NCBI RefSeq assembly: GCF_009498035.1
Contig: NZ_CP034550.1
Span: 2,480,001-2,544,000, forward strand
From: Saccharothrix syringae
GTDB taxonomy: Bacteria > Actinomycetota > Actinomycetes > Mycobacteriales > Pseudonocardiaceae
Direction of reading: 5' to 3'
DNA length: 64,000 bases
Numbering within the stretch: the first letter of the stretch is position 1; every line of letters begins with the position of its first letter. Positions 27,892 to 36,435 of this stretch are shown here, piece by piece. Both the position numbers and the translations under genes were made by a program. The notes beneath the pieces are model-generated. The model worked only from the letters and a program-made list of their open reading frames with translations. It had not been told where the DNA came from and did no database searches.

Positions 27892-29273
27892 TGGCGCTCG
27901 TCGCGGGCGTCGACTCGTCCACCCAGTCGTGCAAGGTGGTGGTGCGCGACGCGGACTCCGGCGCCTTGGTGCGGGAGGGGCGCGCGGCGCACCCGGCGGG
28001 CACCGAGGTGCACCCGGACGCCTGGTGGGACGCCCTCCAGGCGGCCATCGCCCAGGCAGGCGGCCTGGACGACGTGGCGGCCGTGTCGGTGGCCGCCCAG
28101 CAGCACGGCATGGTCACGCTGGACTCGTCCGGCGAGGTCGTGCGGCCCGCGCTGCTGTGGAACGACACCCGCTCCGCGGGCGCGGCGGCCGAGCTGACCG
28201 CCGAGCTGGGCGGGCCGGGCGCGTGGGCCGAGGCGATCGGCAGCGTGCCGGTGGCGTCGCTGACCGTCACCAAGCTGCGGTGGCTGGCGCGGAACGAGCC
28301 GGAGTCGGTGGCTCGCACCGCGGCGGTCTGCCTGCCGCACGACTGGCTGACGTGGAAGCTGTCCGGTTCGACCTCGCTGGACGAGCTGACCACCGACCGC
28401 AGCGACGCCAGCGGCACGGGCTACTGGTCACCGTCCACCGAGGACTACCGGCCGGACCTGCTGGAGCTGGCGCTGGGCCGCGCGGTGCACGTGCCGCGCG
28501 TGCTCGGCCCGGCCGAGCTGACCGGCGGCCGGTTCGGCGCGGGCGCGGGCGACAACGCGGGCGCCGGGCTCGGCGTGCAGATGCGGCCCGGTGACGTGGT
28601 GGTGTCCATCGGCACGTCCGGCACGGCGTTCGCCCGCTCGCCGCACCCGGTGGCGGACGGCACCGGCATCGTCAACGGGTTCGCCGACGCGGAGGGCGCG
28701 CACCTGCCGCTGGTGTGCACGCTCAACGCGTCGCGGGTCCTCGACGCCACGGCGGCCGTGCTCGGCGTGGACCTGGACACGCTGTCCGAGCTGGCCCTCG
28801 GCGCCCCCGCAGGCGCCGACGGCCTGGCCTTCGTCCCCTACCTGGAGGGCGAGCGGACGCCGAACAAGCCGGACTCGACCGGCGCCCTGCACGGCCTGCG
28901 GCTGGACACCATGACCCCGGCGCACCTGGCGCGCGCCGCGGTCGAGGGCCTGCTGTGCAGCCTGGCGGACGCCATCGACGCCCTGGTGGCGCTGGGCCTG
29001 CCGGTGTCGCGGGTGCTGCTCATCGGCGGCGGGGCCCGCTCCGCCGCGGTGCAGCGGATCGCGCCCGCCGTGTTCGGCTGCCCGGTGGTCGTGCCGGCAC
29101 CCAGCGAGTACGTGGCCGACGGCGCCGCCAGGCAGGCGGCGTGGGCGGTCGGCGGCGCGGCCGAGCCGCCGCACTGGGCCTCGCTGGAGTCGGCGCTCGT
29201 CGAGGCGGACCCGACCCCGCACGTGCGGGAGCGCTACGCCGCGGCGCGCGAGCTGACCGTGAACCGCGGATAA
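27891..29273 (+). CDS. xylB: Xylulokinase
   Basis: A 460-residue FGGY-family kinase that phosphorylates D-xylulose. The N-terminal phosphate loop [14 protein letters not shown], the QQHGMV motif, and the C-terminal [16 protein letters not shown]-binding motif are present. The ATG overlaps the xylA stop (TGATG). The operon ends in a strong hairpin. Confidence 0.95.
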   Translation: MALVAGVDSSTQSCKVVVRDADSGALVREGRAAHPAGTEVHPDAWWDALQAAIAQAGGLDDVAAVSVAAQQHGMVTLDSSGEVVRPALLWNDTRSAGAAAELTAELGGPGAWAEAIGSVPVASLTVTKLRWLARNEPESVARTAAVCLPHDWLTWKLSGSTSLDELTTDRSDASGTGYWSPSTEDYRPDLLELALGRAVHVPRVLGPAELTGGRFGAGAGDNAGAGLGVQMRPGDVVVSIGTSGTAFARSPHPVADGTGIVNGFADAEGAHLPLVCTLNASRVLDATAAVLGVDLDTLSELALGAPAGADGLAFVPYLEGERTPNKPDSTGALHGLRLDTMTPAHLARAAVEGLLCSLADAIDALVALGLPVSRVLLIGGGARSAAVQRIAPAVFGCPVVVPAPSEYVADGAARQAAWAVGGAAEPPHWASLESALVEADPTPHVRERYAAARELTVNRG

Positions 29274-29329
29274 AAAGCCGGCGAACAAAGGGGTGCTTCC
29301 ACACCGCGTGGAAGCACCCCTTCGGCTTT
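29274..29329 (+). terminator. Terminator of xylAB
   Basis: A perfect 15-bp stem (29288-29302 with 29308-29322, arm AAGGGGTGCTTCCAC) with a five-base loop is framed by a second pair (AAAGCCG/CGGCTTT). It could also serve the convergent DUF397 gene. Confidence 0.85.
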
Positions 29330-29353
29330 GACATTTGCCTGGCCGCGCCAGTC

Positions 29354-29542
29354 TCACCTTTGTCCGGCGAGGAAGGCGAGCCAGGCCCCAGGGGAGAATT
29401 CCAGCTCACCCGCCCCCGCGTTCTTGCTGTCGCGGACCGCCGCCTGGACCGCGGAGAAGCACACCTCCACGCAGGAACTCTCCGGCTCGGCCTGGCTGTG
29501 ACTCGCCTTTCGCCACGTCGTCGGTTCGGTCAACGCGTTCAC
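29354..29542 (-). CDS. DUF397 protein
   Basis: A 62-residue protein of the DUF397 family, recognised by WRKASHSQ at the N-terminus, SSCVEVCF, and VRDSKN followed by a W near the end (FSPGAWLAFL). These small proteins are found beside XRE/DUF5753 regulators in actinomycetes and act as their partners, perhaps in development. I chose the GTG at 29542 with GGAAGG just upstream; it starts 17 bases after the XRE gene stop. Confidence 0.85.
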   Translation of the reverse strand: MNALTEPTTWRKASHSQAEPESSCVEVCFSAVQAAVRDSKNAGAGELEFSPGAWLAFLAGQR

Positions 29543-29559
29543 GTCCTTCCGCTGGTCGG

Positions 29560-30423
29560 TCAGGACCGGGAGGCGCCGGACAGGAACCTGAGGAACGGTG
29601 TGGCTTCGTGGGCCTTCAGTCCGGCGGCGCGCTGCTCTTCCCACAGGTCCAGGACGCCGGCCACGTGCTTCGGGTCGCTCACGACCTCCCGACCGTCGTA
29701 ACGTTCAACGTAGACGAAATGGATGGTCGGGTCAGCGTCGTATTGGAAGATCGAATACTGCGCCTCTTGGCCCCGGTAATAACCGTGTGCGAAGGGGACG
29801 AACAGCAGACTGACGTTCGGGCGTTCGTCGGCTTGGAGCAGGTGCAGCAGTTGTTCGTTGGCGCCGGGCATGTTGCCCATCCGGGCCAATGCGGCCTGGT
29901 CGATGCTGAAAACGAACTCCTGGTCGGTGTTGTCGAGCACCCGTTGGCGCTGGAGCCGCAACGAGGTCAGCCGCTCGATCTCCGCCTCCTCCAGGGCGGG
30001 CCGGAACGCCAGGAAGTGGTGGCGCATGTACGCCTCGGTCTGGAGCAGGCCCGGCACGAACATGCTGGAGTGCGAGGACATCACCGCCGCCGAGCGCTCC
30101 ATCTCGACCACCTTGCGCAGCGCGTCGCCCTTGAAGCGCCAGCGCAGGTCGGACTTGGGTATCGGCGCGCGGCCCGCCTCGACGTGCTCGTGGATGCGGC
30201 GGCGCTGCTCGTCGTCGGGGCGCAGCACCCCGAGCAGCCGCTCCAGGTCGTCGGGGCGGACGCGGATGGCGCCCTGCTCCACGTTGACCACCTTGGTCTG
30301 GGACCAACCGCACGCGTCGGCCACCTGCTCCTGGGTGAGTCCCGCGGCGGTGCGGAGCATCTCCAGCTGCCGCCCGGCGACGATCTTGTGGACGAAGGGT
30401 GGCATCGGTTCGCGGGCGGTCAC
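29560..30423 (-). CDS. XRE-family regulator with DUF5753 domain
   Basis: A 287-residue DNA-binding protein. The XRE helix-turn-helix is at about 18-70 (LEMLRTAAGLTQEQVADACG), followed by the DUF5753 domain (about 100-275, with VPGLLQTEAYMR and FVYVERYDG). It is followed by a DUF397 gene, the usual pair in actinomycetes, which resembles a toxin-antitoxin-like or developmental regulatory pair. The GTG at 30423 is preferred; an ATG seven codons in is possible. Confidence 0.85.
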   Translation of the reverse strand: MTAREPMPPFVHKIVAGRQLEMLRTAAGLTQEQVADACGWSQTKVVNVEQGAIRVRPDDLERLLGVLRPDDEQRRRIHEHVEAGRAPIPKSDLRWRFKGDALRKVVEMERSAAVMSSHSSMFVPGLLQTEAYMRHHFLAFRPALEEAEIERLTSLRLQRQRVLDNTDQEFVFSIDQAALARMGNMPGANEQLLHLLQADERPNVSLLFVPFAHGYYRGQEAQYSIFQYDADPTIHFVYVERYDGREVVSDPKHVAGVLDLWEEQRAAGLKAHEATPFLRFLSGASRS

Positions 30424-30583
30424 CTGCGGAAAACCTCCGAAACGCGTCAGCTGTGCGACGTCGCGGACAGTAGCAGGGATCTGTTCGCCTCATCGGGCGC
30501 ATTTCACAGATAAATATTCAGCTTCAAGGTCATGTTGTGTCAGAGTTATCGCACGTCCACCTAGTGGCGAGGAGTGGTGCGGG

Positions 30584-31132
30584 ATGGATATGCGCCCCAG
30601 CCTTCGGGGTCGTCTGCTGGGGGGCAGGCTGCGCGGCCTCCGTGAGCAGCGCGGGCTGACCGTTGACGAGCTCGCCCGGCGGGTCGGACTGCCGCCCGAC
30701 CGCATCCGGAACCTGGAGGAGGGCGGCTCGCCGCGGGGTGCCAAGAAGGACCTGTGGTGCTCGTGGGGCGCCCCGGCGACCACCGTGCTGGACGAGCTGT
30801 GCCGCAGCGCCGAGCGGATCGACCTGCACGCGCCGCTGGGCGTCGCACCCGTCTACCGGGACCTGGACGCCGACCGGTGCACGGCCTACGTGCTGGCCGA
30901 CGCGCTCACCGACCGCACCGACGTCACCTTCCGGGTCATCCCGCGCGACGCGGGCGCCTACCCGGGCATCGAGCAGCCGATGACGCTGTTCCGGATGGCC
31001 GGCGGCCCGCCGGTGGTCTGCTACCCCTACGCGCACGCCGTGATGTTCACCGAGGACCCGGAGCACGCCACCGCCGCGCACCGGGTCTTCGACCACCTGC
31101 GCGAGCTGACCGTCACGCCCGGGACAGGGTGA
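30584..31132 (+). CDS. Small XRE-type regulator with partial DUF5753 domain
   Basis: A 182-residue protein with an XRE helix-turn-helix at about 10-50 (RGLREQRGLTVDELARRVGL) and a short C-terminal half resembling the end of DUF5753 (TFRVIPRDAGAYPG, PVVCYPYAHAVMF). It is divergent from the full-length XRE gene, with 160 bases between them holding unusual A+T-rich sequence (GATAAATATTC near 30508). GAGGAG precedes the ATG by nine bases. The shortened sensor domain suggests a diverged paralogue. It overlaps the convergent ZIP gene by 20 bases. Confidence 0.7.
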   Translation: MDMRPSLRGRLLGGRLRGLREQRGLTVDELARRVGLPPDRIRNLEEGGSPRGAKKDLWCSWGAPATTVLDELCRSAERIDLHAPLGVAPVYRDLDADRCTAYVLADALTDRTDVTFRVIPRDAGAYPGIEQPMTLFRMAGGPPVVCYPYAHAVMFTEDPEHATAAHRVFDHLRELTVTPGTG

Positions 31133-31853
31133 ACGCGACCAGGAACCCGGCCACCGTGACCAGCCCCACCAGCAGGTGGGCGTCCTCGAACGCCTCCGGG
31201 ATCATGGTGTCGGCCACCATCGCCAGGATCGCGCCGCCCGCGAACGCCGTGATGCCGGCCAGCCACACCGGGTCGGCCCCGGCCAGCACGGCGTAGCCCA
31301 GCATCGCGGCCAGGCCGCTGACCACGGCGATGCCGCACCACAGGCCGAACACGTACCGCGGCGACCGCCCGGCCCGGCGCATGCCCGCCGCCGAGGACAG
31401 GCCCTCCGGCACGTTGCTGATGAACACCGCGGCCACCGTCACCGCGCTGACCCCGCCGCCGCCGAGCAGGCTCGCGCCGATCACCACGGACTCGGGCACG
31501 CCGTCCAGCAGCGCGCCGATCGCGATGGCCGTGCCCGACCCGCCCTGCTCCTGCTCCGAGGGCTGCTGGCCGCCCGAGCGCTTGCGGTGCCGGGCGCCGC
31601 GGCGGGCCAGCACGACGTTCGCCCCGGTGTAGACCACCGCGCCCGCCGCGGCGCCCACCGCGGTCGGCCCGATGCCCCCGAGCGAGTGGGCCTCGTCGAT
31701 CAGGTCGAACGCGACCGCCGACATCAGCACGCCGCTGCCGAAGCCCATCACCGCCGCCACCACGTCGCGCGGCACCTTCACCAGGTACCCCACCAGGGCG
31801 CCGAGGACCAGCGCCGAACCGGCCAACAGGCCCCAACCGGCCGCCTCCAGCAA
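31113..31853 (-). CDS. ZIP-family divalent metal transporter
   Basis: A 246-residue membrane protein with about eight hydrophobic segments. The two metal-site motifs of ZIP transporters are seen, IGALLDGVPESVVIG and ISNVPEGLSSA, separated by one helix, and a charged cytoplasmic loop (HRKRSGGQQPSEQEQ) follows the first three helices. It probably imports zinc or another divalent cation. The start is an unusual TTG at 31853, supported by GGAGGTG five bases upstream. Confidence 0.85.
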   Translation of the reverse strand: MLEAAGWGLLAGSALVLGALVGYLVKVPRDVVAAVMGFGSGVLMSAVAFDLIDEAHSLGGIGPTAVGAAAGAVVYTGANVVLARRGARHRKRSGGQQPSEQEQGGSGTAIAIGALLDGVPESVVIGASLLGGGGVSAVTVAAVFISNVPEGLSSAAGMRRAGRSPRYVFGLWCGIAVVSGLAAMLGYAVLAGADPVWLAGITAFAGGAILAMVADTMIPEAFEDAHLLVGLVTVAGFLVAFTLSRA

Positions 31854-31868
31854 CGCCGCACCTCCGCC

Positions 31869-31894
31869 GTGTCGCGCCGGACCCGCGCGGGTAC
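31869..31894 (+). promoter_or_regulatory. Sigma-B/F-type promoter of the NAD-dependent epimerase
   Basis: GTGT, 16 bases, GGGTAC, then nine bases to the ATG. This matches the GNNT-N14-16-GGGTA consensus of actinomycete sigma-B/sigma-F-like factors. Confidence 0.7.
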
Positions 31895-31903
31895 CCGGCC
31901 GTC

Positions 31904-32911
31904 ATGAGGATCGTGGTCACCGGCGCGACCGGCAACCTGGGGACGGCCCTGCTGCGCAGGCTGGCCGACGAGCCGGGCGTCGAGGTCCGCGGCGTCACCC
32001 GGCGCACGCCGGAACCCCGGGACGCCTACCGCGGCGTCGAGTGGAGGACGGTCGACCTGGGCCGCGACGGCGCCGAGGAACCCCTGACCGAGGTCTTCCG
32101 CGACGCCGACGCCGTGGTGCACCTGGCGTGGCTGATCCAGCCCAGCCACGACGAGCGGGCGCTCTACAAGACCAACGTGGCGGGCAGCGACCGGGTCTTC
32201 ACCGCCGCGGCCGCCGCCGGCGTGCCGCACCTGGTGCACATGTCCTCCGTCGGCGCCTACTCGCCGGCCGCCAAGGACCACACCGTCGACGAGAGCTGGC
32301 CCACCGACGGCGTCTCCACGTCCTACTACAGCAGGCACAAGGCCGCCGTGGAGCACCTGCTCGACCAGGTGCGGCGCGAGCACCCGCAGCTCAAGGTCAC
32401 CCGGGTCAGACCCGGCCTGGTCCTGCAGGCCGAGGCCGCCGCCGAGATCAAGCGCTACTTCCTGGGCCGGCTGGTCCCGCACGGGCTGTTCAAGCTCAGG
32501 ATCCCCGTGCTGCCGCTGCCGGACTCGCTGGTCCTCCAGTTCGTCCACGCCGACGACGTGGCCGACGCGGTCGCCAGGATCGCGCTCGGCGGCCACGAGG
32601 GCGCGTTCAACCTCGTCGCCGACCCGGTGGTGACGCCGGAGGTGCTGGCCGAGGTGATGGGCGCCCGGCGCGTGCCGCTCCCGCCGACCGCCCTGCGCGC
32701 CGCCGCCCGGATCAGCTGGCACCTGCGCCTCCAGCCCACCTCCCACGGCTGGGTCGACCTCGCCCTCACCGCGCCGCTGCTGGACGCCGGGCGGGCCAGG
32801 GCCGAGCTGGGGTGGGAGCCCCGCCACGACGCCCGCGAGGCGCTGCGGGAGCTGCTGGGCGGGCTCGGCCGCAAGGAGGGGCTGCGCCCCAGCCCGCCGC
32901 TGAAGCCCTAG
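31904..32911 (+). CDS. NAD-dependent epimerase/dehydratase family protein
   Basis: A 335-residue extended SDR. The Rossmann motif GATGNLG (7-13) and the YYSRHK active-site motif (about 144) are present, with HMSSVGAYSP carrying the catalytic Ser. The substrate is unknown; the protein could be an epimerase, a reductase or an atypical SDR. A stress-type promoter lies nine bases upstream of the ATG, so a role in stress rather than in a sugar pathway is plausible. Confidence 0.82.
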   Translation: MRIVVTGATGNLGTALLRRLADEPGVEVRGVTRRTPEPRDAYRGVEWRTVDLGRDGAEEPLTEVFRDADAVVHLAWLIQPSHDERALYKTNVAGSDRVFTAAAAAGVPHLVHMSSVGAYSPAAKDHTVDESWPTDGVSTSYYSRHKAAVEHLLDQVRREHPQLKVTRVRPGLVLQAEAAAEIKRYFLGRLVPHGLFKLRIPVLPLPDSLVLQFVHADDVADAVARIALGGHEGAFNLVADPVVTPEVLAEVMGARRVPLPPTALRAAARISWHLRLQPTSHGWVDLALTAPLLDAGRARAELGWEPRHDAREALRELLGGLGRKEGLRPSPPLKP

Positions 32912-32991
32912 GGGCGCCAAGCGGGCGGTGCGCCGGCCGGCCGCCGACCCCACCCCGGCCGACCGGGGAACCGCTGTCCGGAAGACCGCGC

Positions 32992-33270
32992 CTAGAACAC
33001 CTTCGACCAGCCCATCACCTCGGCCACGATGAACGCCAGCACCAGGGCGGTCAGCAGCACGACGAGCACCAGCGTGACCACCGGGCCCCGGCGCGACGGC
33101 ATGGGCTGCGGGTGGGACAGGCCCGAGGTCTGACCCGCGTCGGGCGGGGTGTCGCCGGGCGCGACCCCGCCGCCGGGCTCCAGGCCGGGCGTGCGGGCGG
33201 GGTCGGGGTCCGGCGGCGCGGCACCACCGGGCGTGCGGGACGTGTCCGGGTCGGGGGGTTGGGCAGTCAT
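32992..33270 (-). CDS. DUF6480 family small membrane protein
   Basis: A 92-residue protein. A proline/aspartate-rich hydrophilic part (PDPDPARTPGLEPGGGV, GQTSGLSHPQP) is followed by one membrane helix near the C-terminus (VVTLVLVVLLTALVLAFIV). This layout is that of the DUF6480 family of actinomycetes; the function is unknown. It has a stress-type promoter and is divergent from the nucleotidyltransferase operon. Confidence 0.78.
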   Translation of the reverse strand: MTAQPPDPDTSRTPGGAAPPDPDPARTPGLEPGGGVAPGDTPPDAGQTSGLSHPQPMPSRRGPVVTLVLVVLLTALVLAFIVAEVMGWSKVF

Positions 33271-33279
33271 GCCCGGTGA

Positions 33280-33304
33280 TTACCCGGCACGGCCCCGGCT
33301 ACCC
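33280..33304 (-). promoter_or_regulatory. Sigma-B/F-type promoter of the DUF6480 gene
   Basis: Minus-strand GGGT, 15 bases, GGGTAA, then nine bases to the ATG. The -35 is a weaker match to GNNT sites, but spacing and distance to the start equal those of the other sites. Confidence 0.5.
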
Positions 33305-33330
33305 GTGTGAACGCCGACTCGTACGGGTAG
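33305..33330 (+). promoter_or_regulatory. Sigma-B/F-type promoter of the nucleotidyltransferase operon
   Basis: GTGT, 16 bases, GGGTAG, ten bases, ATG. It abuts the divergent site for the DUF6480 gene. Confidence 0.65.
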
Positions 33331-33340
33331 TCACCAGGGC

Positions 33341-33913
33341 ATGAGCGGTGTCCAGAACGAGTTGCTGCGCACTTTGACCAAGGTGGCCAAGGCCCTGCGC
33401 ACCGAGGGCATCCCGTTCGCACTGGCGGGCGGGTGCGCGGTGTACGCCAGGGGCGGGCCCGCGACCGAGCACGACGTGGACATCCTGGTGCGCGAGGAGG
33501 ACGCCAAGCCGGCGGTGAAGGCACTGGTGGCCGCGGGCATGCGCGCCGCCACCCCACCCGAGGACTGGCTGCTCAAGGTCTACGACGGCGAGTCCCTGGT
33601 GGACCTGCTGTTCCGCCCGAACGAAATCCCGGTGACCGAGGAGACCCTGGCCAAGGCCGAGGAGCTGGCCGTCGGGTCGGTGACGCTGCCGGTGATGCCC
33701 GCGACCGACGTGATGATCAGCAAGCTGCTGGTCCTGGACGGGCACCGCTGCGACTTCAGCGAGCTCCTGCCGTTCGCCCGCGCGCTGCGCGAGCAGATCG
33801 ACTGGCCGAGGGTCCGCGAGGCCACCGCGCACTCGCCGTACGCGGAGGCGTTCCTGGTGCTGGTGGAACGCCTCGACCTGCTGCACCCGACGACGCTGAC
33901 CAGGAGCGCGTGA
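33341..33913 (+). CDS. Nucleotidyltransferase-fold protein
   Basis: A 190-residue protein with the minimal nucleotidyltransferase motif GGCAVYARGGPATEHDVDIL (Gly-Gly, then Asp-x-Asp), close to AbiEii/DUF6036-type domains. The target is unknown. It overlaps the next gene by one base (TGATG) and heads a four-gene unit with BON, phosphoesterase and unknown proteins under a stress-type promoter. No antitoxin-like partner is visible, so a stress function seems more likely than a toxin. Confidence 0.72.
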   Translation: MSGVQNELLRTLTKVAKALRTEGIPFALAGGCAVYARGGPATEHDVDILVREEDAKPAVKALVAAGMRAATPPEDWLLKVYDGESLVDLLFRPNEIPVTEETLAKAEELAVGSVTLPVMPATDVMISKLLVLDGHRCDFSELLPFARALREQIDWPRVREATAHSPYAEAFLVLVERLDLLHPTTLTRSA

Positions 33914-34164
33914 TGACCGCCGAGCCCGAGCAGTACCTGTCGGCCCGACTGCGCCGGGCGCTGGCCGAGGACCCGCGCACGACCGAGCAGGGGGTGCGCG
34001 TCACCGTGCGCGGCGACCACGTGCTGCTGTCGGGCAGCGTGGCCACCGCCGAGCGCCGGTCCGCCCTGGAGGCGGTGATCCACGACGTCGCACCCGGGCT
34101 GACCGTGCTGGACGACGTGAAGGTGGTGTCGGTCGACGCGCCGGCCGGCCGGGAGGAGCTGTGA
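33913..34164 (+). CDS. BON-domain protein
   Basis: An 83-residue protein that is essentially one BON domain: alternating pattern with VTVRGDHVLLSGSVATAERR and a final VLDDVKVVSV strand. BON domains bind lipids or surfaces in osmotic-stress proteins. There is no signal peptide. It is overlapped by one base on both sides, so it is translated together with its neighbours. Confidence 0.8.
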   Translation: MTAEPEQYLSARLRRALAEDPRTTEQGVRVTVRGDHVLLSGSVATAERRSALEAVIHDVAPGLTVLDDVKVVSVDAPAGREEL

Positions 34165-34892
34165 TGATCAGGATCGCCGCGGTGGGCGACGTGCACCTGG
34201 GCGAGGACGCCAGCGGGCGGATGAGGCCCGCGCTGGAGCAGCTCGGCGAGTGCGCCGACGTGCTGCTGCTGGCCGGCGACCTGACCAGGCACGGCACGCT
34301 GTCCGAGGCGCGCGTGGTGGCCGAGGAGTTCAAGGACCTGCCGGTGCCCGTGGTCGCGGTGCTGGGCAACCACGACTACCACAGCGACCGGCCCGAGGAG
34401 ATCACCCGGCTGCTGGGCGACGCCGGCCTGCACGTGCTGGAGGGCGGCACGGCCACGTTCGAGTTCGGCGGGCGGTCGCTGGGCGTCGCCGGGGTCAAGG
34501 GCTTCGGCGGCGGGTTCGCCGGCAAGTGCGGCAGCGCGTTCGGCGAACCGGAGATGAAGGCGTTCATCGGGCACACCACCGGCATCGCCGACTCGCTGCG
34601 CGCCGCGCTGGACAGCCTGGACACGGACGTGAAGGTGGCGCTGACGCACTACGCGCCGGTGCCCGACACGCTGCGCGGCGAGCCGCCGGAGATCTACCCG
34701 TTCCTGGGCTCCTACCTGCTGGGGGAGGCCATCGACGCGACCGGCACGACCCTCGCGGTGCACGGGCACGCGCACTTCGGCACCGAGCACGGGCTGACGC
34801 CCGGCGGCGTGCGGGTGCGCAACGTGGCGCAGCCGATCCTCCGGCAGGCATACACCGTGTACTGCGTGGAACCCGCGATGGTGGAGGTGTAG
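34164..34892 (+). CDS. Calcineurin-like metallophosphoesterase
   Basis: A 242-residue two-metal phosphoesterase. All five metal-site motifs can be read in order: GDVHLG, LLAGDLTRHG, LGNHDYH, LTHYAP and HGHAHFG. The substrate is unknown. The ATG at 34164 overlaps the BON gene stop by one base. Confidence 0.88.
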   Translation: MIRIAAVGDVHLGEDASGRMRPALEQLGECADVLLLAGDLTRHGTLSEARVVAEEFKDLPVPVVAVLGNHDYHSDRPEEITRLLGDAGLHVLEGGTATFEFGGRSLGVAGVKGFGGGFAGKCGSAFGEPEMKAFIGHTTGIADSLRAALDSLDTDVKVALTHYAPVPDTLRGEPPEIYPFLGSYLLGEAIDATGTTLAVHGHAHFGTEHGLTPGGVRVRNVAQPILRQAYTVYCVEPAMVEV

Positions 34893-34894
34893 CC

Positions 34895-35410
34895 ATGGAG
34901 GAGACCAGGACGCACGGACCGTCGGTGGTGTGGGCGGGCCCGACCGACGCACCGGCCGTGGTGGTGCTCGACCCGGCGGGCGTGGGGGTGCACGGCGACC
35001 TACCCGCGTCGTGGCGCCCGTTGACCGAGCACCTGCAGGTCATGTGGTGCCGCCTGCCCGCGTCGGACGACCCGTGGCGCGAGGTGGACGAGGTGCTGGC
35101 CGAGTTCGTCGACCGCGGGGTGCCGGTGCACCTCGTCGCGGGCGCCGCGGCCGGGTCGGAGGTGGGTGAGCTGGTCAAGCGCCACGAGGGGCTGATCAGC
35201 TCGGCGCAGACGTTCGCGGCGCCGGTGCCGCTGGGGCACCCGGAGGTGGTGCTGGAGGTCGTGCGGGAGCTGCTGGACCACGACGTGACGACCGGCGAGG
35301 GCGCGGCGGGCGCCGAGGGCGAGCCCGGGACCCGGTCGCTGCTCGGTGACGCGGCGTCCGCGCTGCGGCGGTCGGTGGCGGAGCTGTTCGACCGGTTGAA
35401 GCGGGACTGA
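34895..35410 (+). CDS. Hypothetical protein, possibly a degenerate alpha/beta-hydrolase
   Basis: A 171-residue protein that I do not recognise. The core (VVVLDPAGVGVHGDLPASW, then a long helix and VHLVAGAAAGSEVG) reads like an alpha/beta-hydrolase or thioesterase up to the nucleophile elbow, but the usual GxSxG is GAAAG, so the serine is absent. The last 60 residues are charged and helical. It starts two bases after the phosphoesterase stop and ends the unit. Confidence 0.55.
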   Translation: MEETRTHGPSVVWAGPTDAPAVVVLDPAGVGVHGDLPASWRPLTEHLQVMWCRLPASDDPWREVDEVLAEFVDRGVPVHLVAGAAAGSEVGELVKRHEGLISSAQTFAAPVPLGHPEVVLEVVRELLDHDVTTGEGAAGAEGEPGTRSLLGDAASALRRSVAELFDRLKRD

Positions 35411-35434
35411 GGCAGGACTGGAGCGGTCGACCTC

Positions 35435-35470
35435 AAGGGGCCCGCGGACCACCTCGGTCCGCGGGCCCTT
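35435..35470 (+). terminator. Hairpin terminator of the nucleotidyltransferase operon
   Basis: AAGGGGCCCGCGGACC and GGTCCGCGGGCCCTT pair around the loop ACCTC with one bulged base. The core GGGCCCGCGGACC is shared with the hairpin at 35622. Confidence 0.8.
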
Positions 35471-35622
35471 CCTCGTGCTCGACCGATCCCCCGCGCTCCC
35501 GGGCGAGGACCGGGGCACGATCCTCGTGCTCGACTGATCCCCGGCACTCCCGGGCGAGGACCGGGGCACGATCCTCGTGCTCGACCGATCCCCGGCACTC
35601 CCGGGCGAGGACCGAGGCACGA
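35470..35622. repeat. 51-bp direct repeat, three exact-length copies
   Basis: Three units of exactly 51 bases (35470-35520, 35521-35571, 35572-35622) differ at only a few positions. Each begins TCCTCGTGCTCGAC and contains CTCCCGGGCGAGGACC. The array is bracketed by two hairpins with the same stem core. Because 51 is divisible by three it leaves frames open, but I do not think it is translated. The rest of 35660-35772 shows nothing I can support. Confidence 0.9.
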
Positions 35623-35659
35623 CGAAGGGCCCGCGGACCGTGGTCCGCGGGCCCTTCGT
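35622..35659 (-). terminator. Near-perfect palindromic terminator of the SRPBCC gene
   Basis: An 18-bp inverted repeat with only two bases between arms (35622-35639 and 35642-35659; arm ACGAAGGGCCCGCGGACC). It is placed to end transcription of the minus-strand SRPBCC gene and may also act on the plus strand. Confidence 0.75.
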
Positions 35660-35772
35660 CGTCTTGCGCGTCTGCGCTGCCTGCGCTCAACTGCCTTCGA
35701 CCGGCGGGCGGGGATGCGGGACGAACGGGCCGACCCGATCACCTCGCCGCGGTCCCGGCACCGCCGCCGCGC

Positions 35773-36291
35773 TCATCGCAGCGGGTCGCCCGGCCGACCG
35801 CCGTCGGGCAGGTCGTGGCGGGTCTCGCCCGCCTGCGGAGGCCGCTGCACGTCACCGCGCCAGCCGCCCTCCTCGATGCCGCGCCCCTCGATGAACTCCT
35901 TGAAGCGCTCCAGGTCGCCCTTGACGCGGTGGTCGACCACGCCGAGGGCCGCACCGGCCTTCTCGGTCAGCGTCTGGGGGTCGTACTGCATCTGCACGTG
36001 CACCCGCGTGGTGCGGTCGTCGATGCGGTGGAAGGTCACCACGCCGCCCTGCGGCGTGCCGTCCACGGTGTGCCAGGCGACGCGCTCGTCGGGGTGCTGC
36101 TCGGTGATCTCGGCGTCGAACTCCCTGGTCACGCCGCCGATCTTGGTGACCCAGTGGGTCTTGGTGGGCGTGACCTGCGTGATGCGCTCGACACCCTCCA
36201 TGAACCGCGGGAACGACTCGAACTGCGTCCACTGGTTGTACGCGGTCGTGACCGGGACCGCGACGTCAACCGACTTCTCGATCGTCGTCAC
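35773..36291 (-). CDS. SRPBCC (START-like, cyclase/dehydrase) family protein
   Basis: A 172-residue protein with the lipid/polyketide-binding START-like fold: IEKSVDVAVPVTTAYNQWTQ at the N-terminus, FPRFMEGVERI, and the C-terminal helix DLERFKEFIEGRG. The last 25 residues are a polar tail. The ligand is unknown; similar stand-alone proteins are often under stress control. The GTG at 36291 follows a 40-base leader with GGAGAGG, and a stress-type promoter lies upstream. Confidence 0.82.
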   Translation of the reverse strand: MTTIEKSVDVAVPVTTAYNQWTQFESFPRFMEGVERITQVTPTKTHWVTKIGGVTREFDAEITEQHPDERVAWHTVDGTPQGGVVTFHRIDDRTTRVHVQMQYDPQTLTEKAGAALGVVDHRVKGDLERFKEFIEGRGIEEGGWRGDVQRPPQAGETRHDLPDGGRPGDPLR

Positions 36292-36331
36292 TGCTTGCAA
36301 CCTCTCCTCGGGGATCGAGTTCACACTTGGG

Positions 36332-36356
36332 CTACCCATCCGCCCGGTTCCCACAC
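36332..36356 (-). promoter_or_regulatory. Sigma-B/F-type promoter of the SRPBCC gene
   Basis: Minus-strand GTGT, 15 bases, GGGTAG. Unlike most of the other sites it is followed by a real leader of about 40 bases. Confidence 0.65.
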
Positions 36357-36393
36357 CTCCCCGTGCGGGGGGTGACTGTGAGTAGCGTTTCTC

Positions 36394-36414
36394 CCGAACG
36401 CGTTTGCTTCGGGA
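36394..36414. promoter_or_regulatory. Inverted repeat upstream of the heptose operon
   Basis: CCCGAA, nine bases, TTCGGG, about 22 bases before the first GTG of the operon. It may be an operator; no matching regulator gene is adjacent and no clear -10 is seen. Confidence 0.3.
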
Positions 36415-36435
36415 TTTGCGGGCTAAATCTCCAAT

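Noticed and set aside
31854..31903. Stress-type promoter for the ZIP transporter on the minus strand
   Set aside because: GGGTACCC gives a -10 on both strands, but no GNNT is found 14-16 bases upstream on the minus strand.
33341..33913. Nucleotidyltransferase as toxin of an AbiE/MNT-type system
   Set aside because: The neighbours are a BON protein and a phosphoesterase, with no antitoxin-like gene, and the promoter is of the stress type.
35470..35622. Possible CRISPR array
   Set aside because: The units are 51 bp joined directly with no variable spacers; there are only three copies and no cas genes.
35000..35742. Minus-strand frames encoding a 17-residue repeat protein
   Set aside because: The repeat region is flanked by terminators and the frames run antisense into the preceding gene; no start site is convincing.
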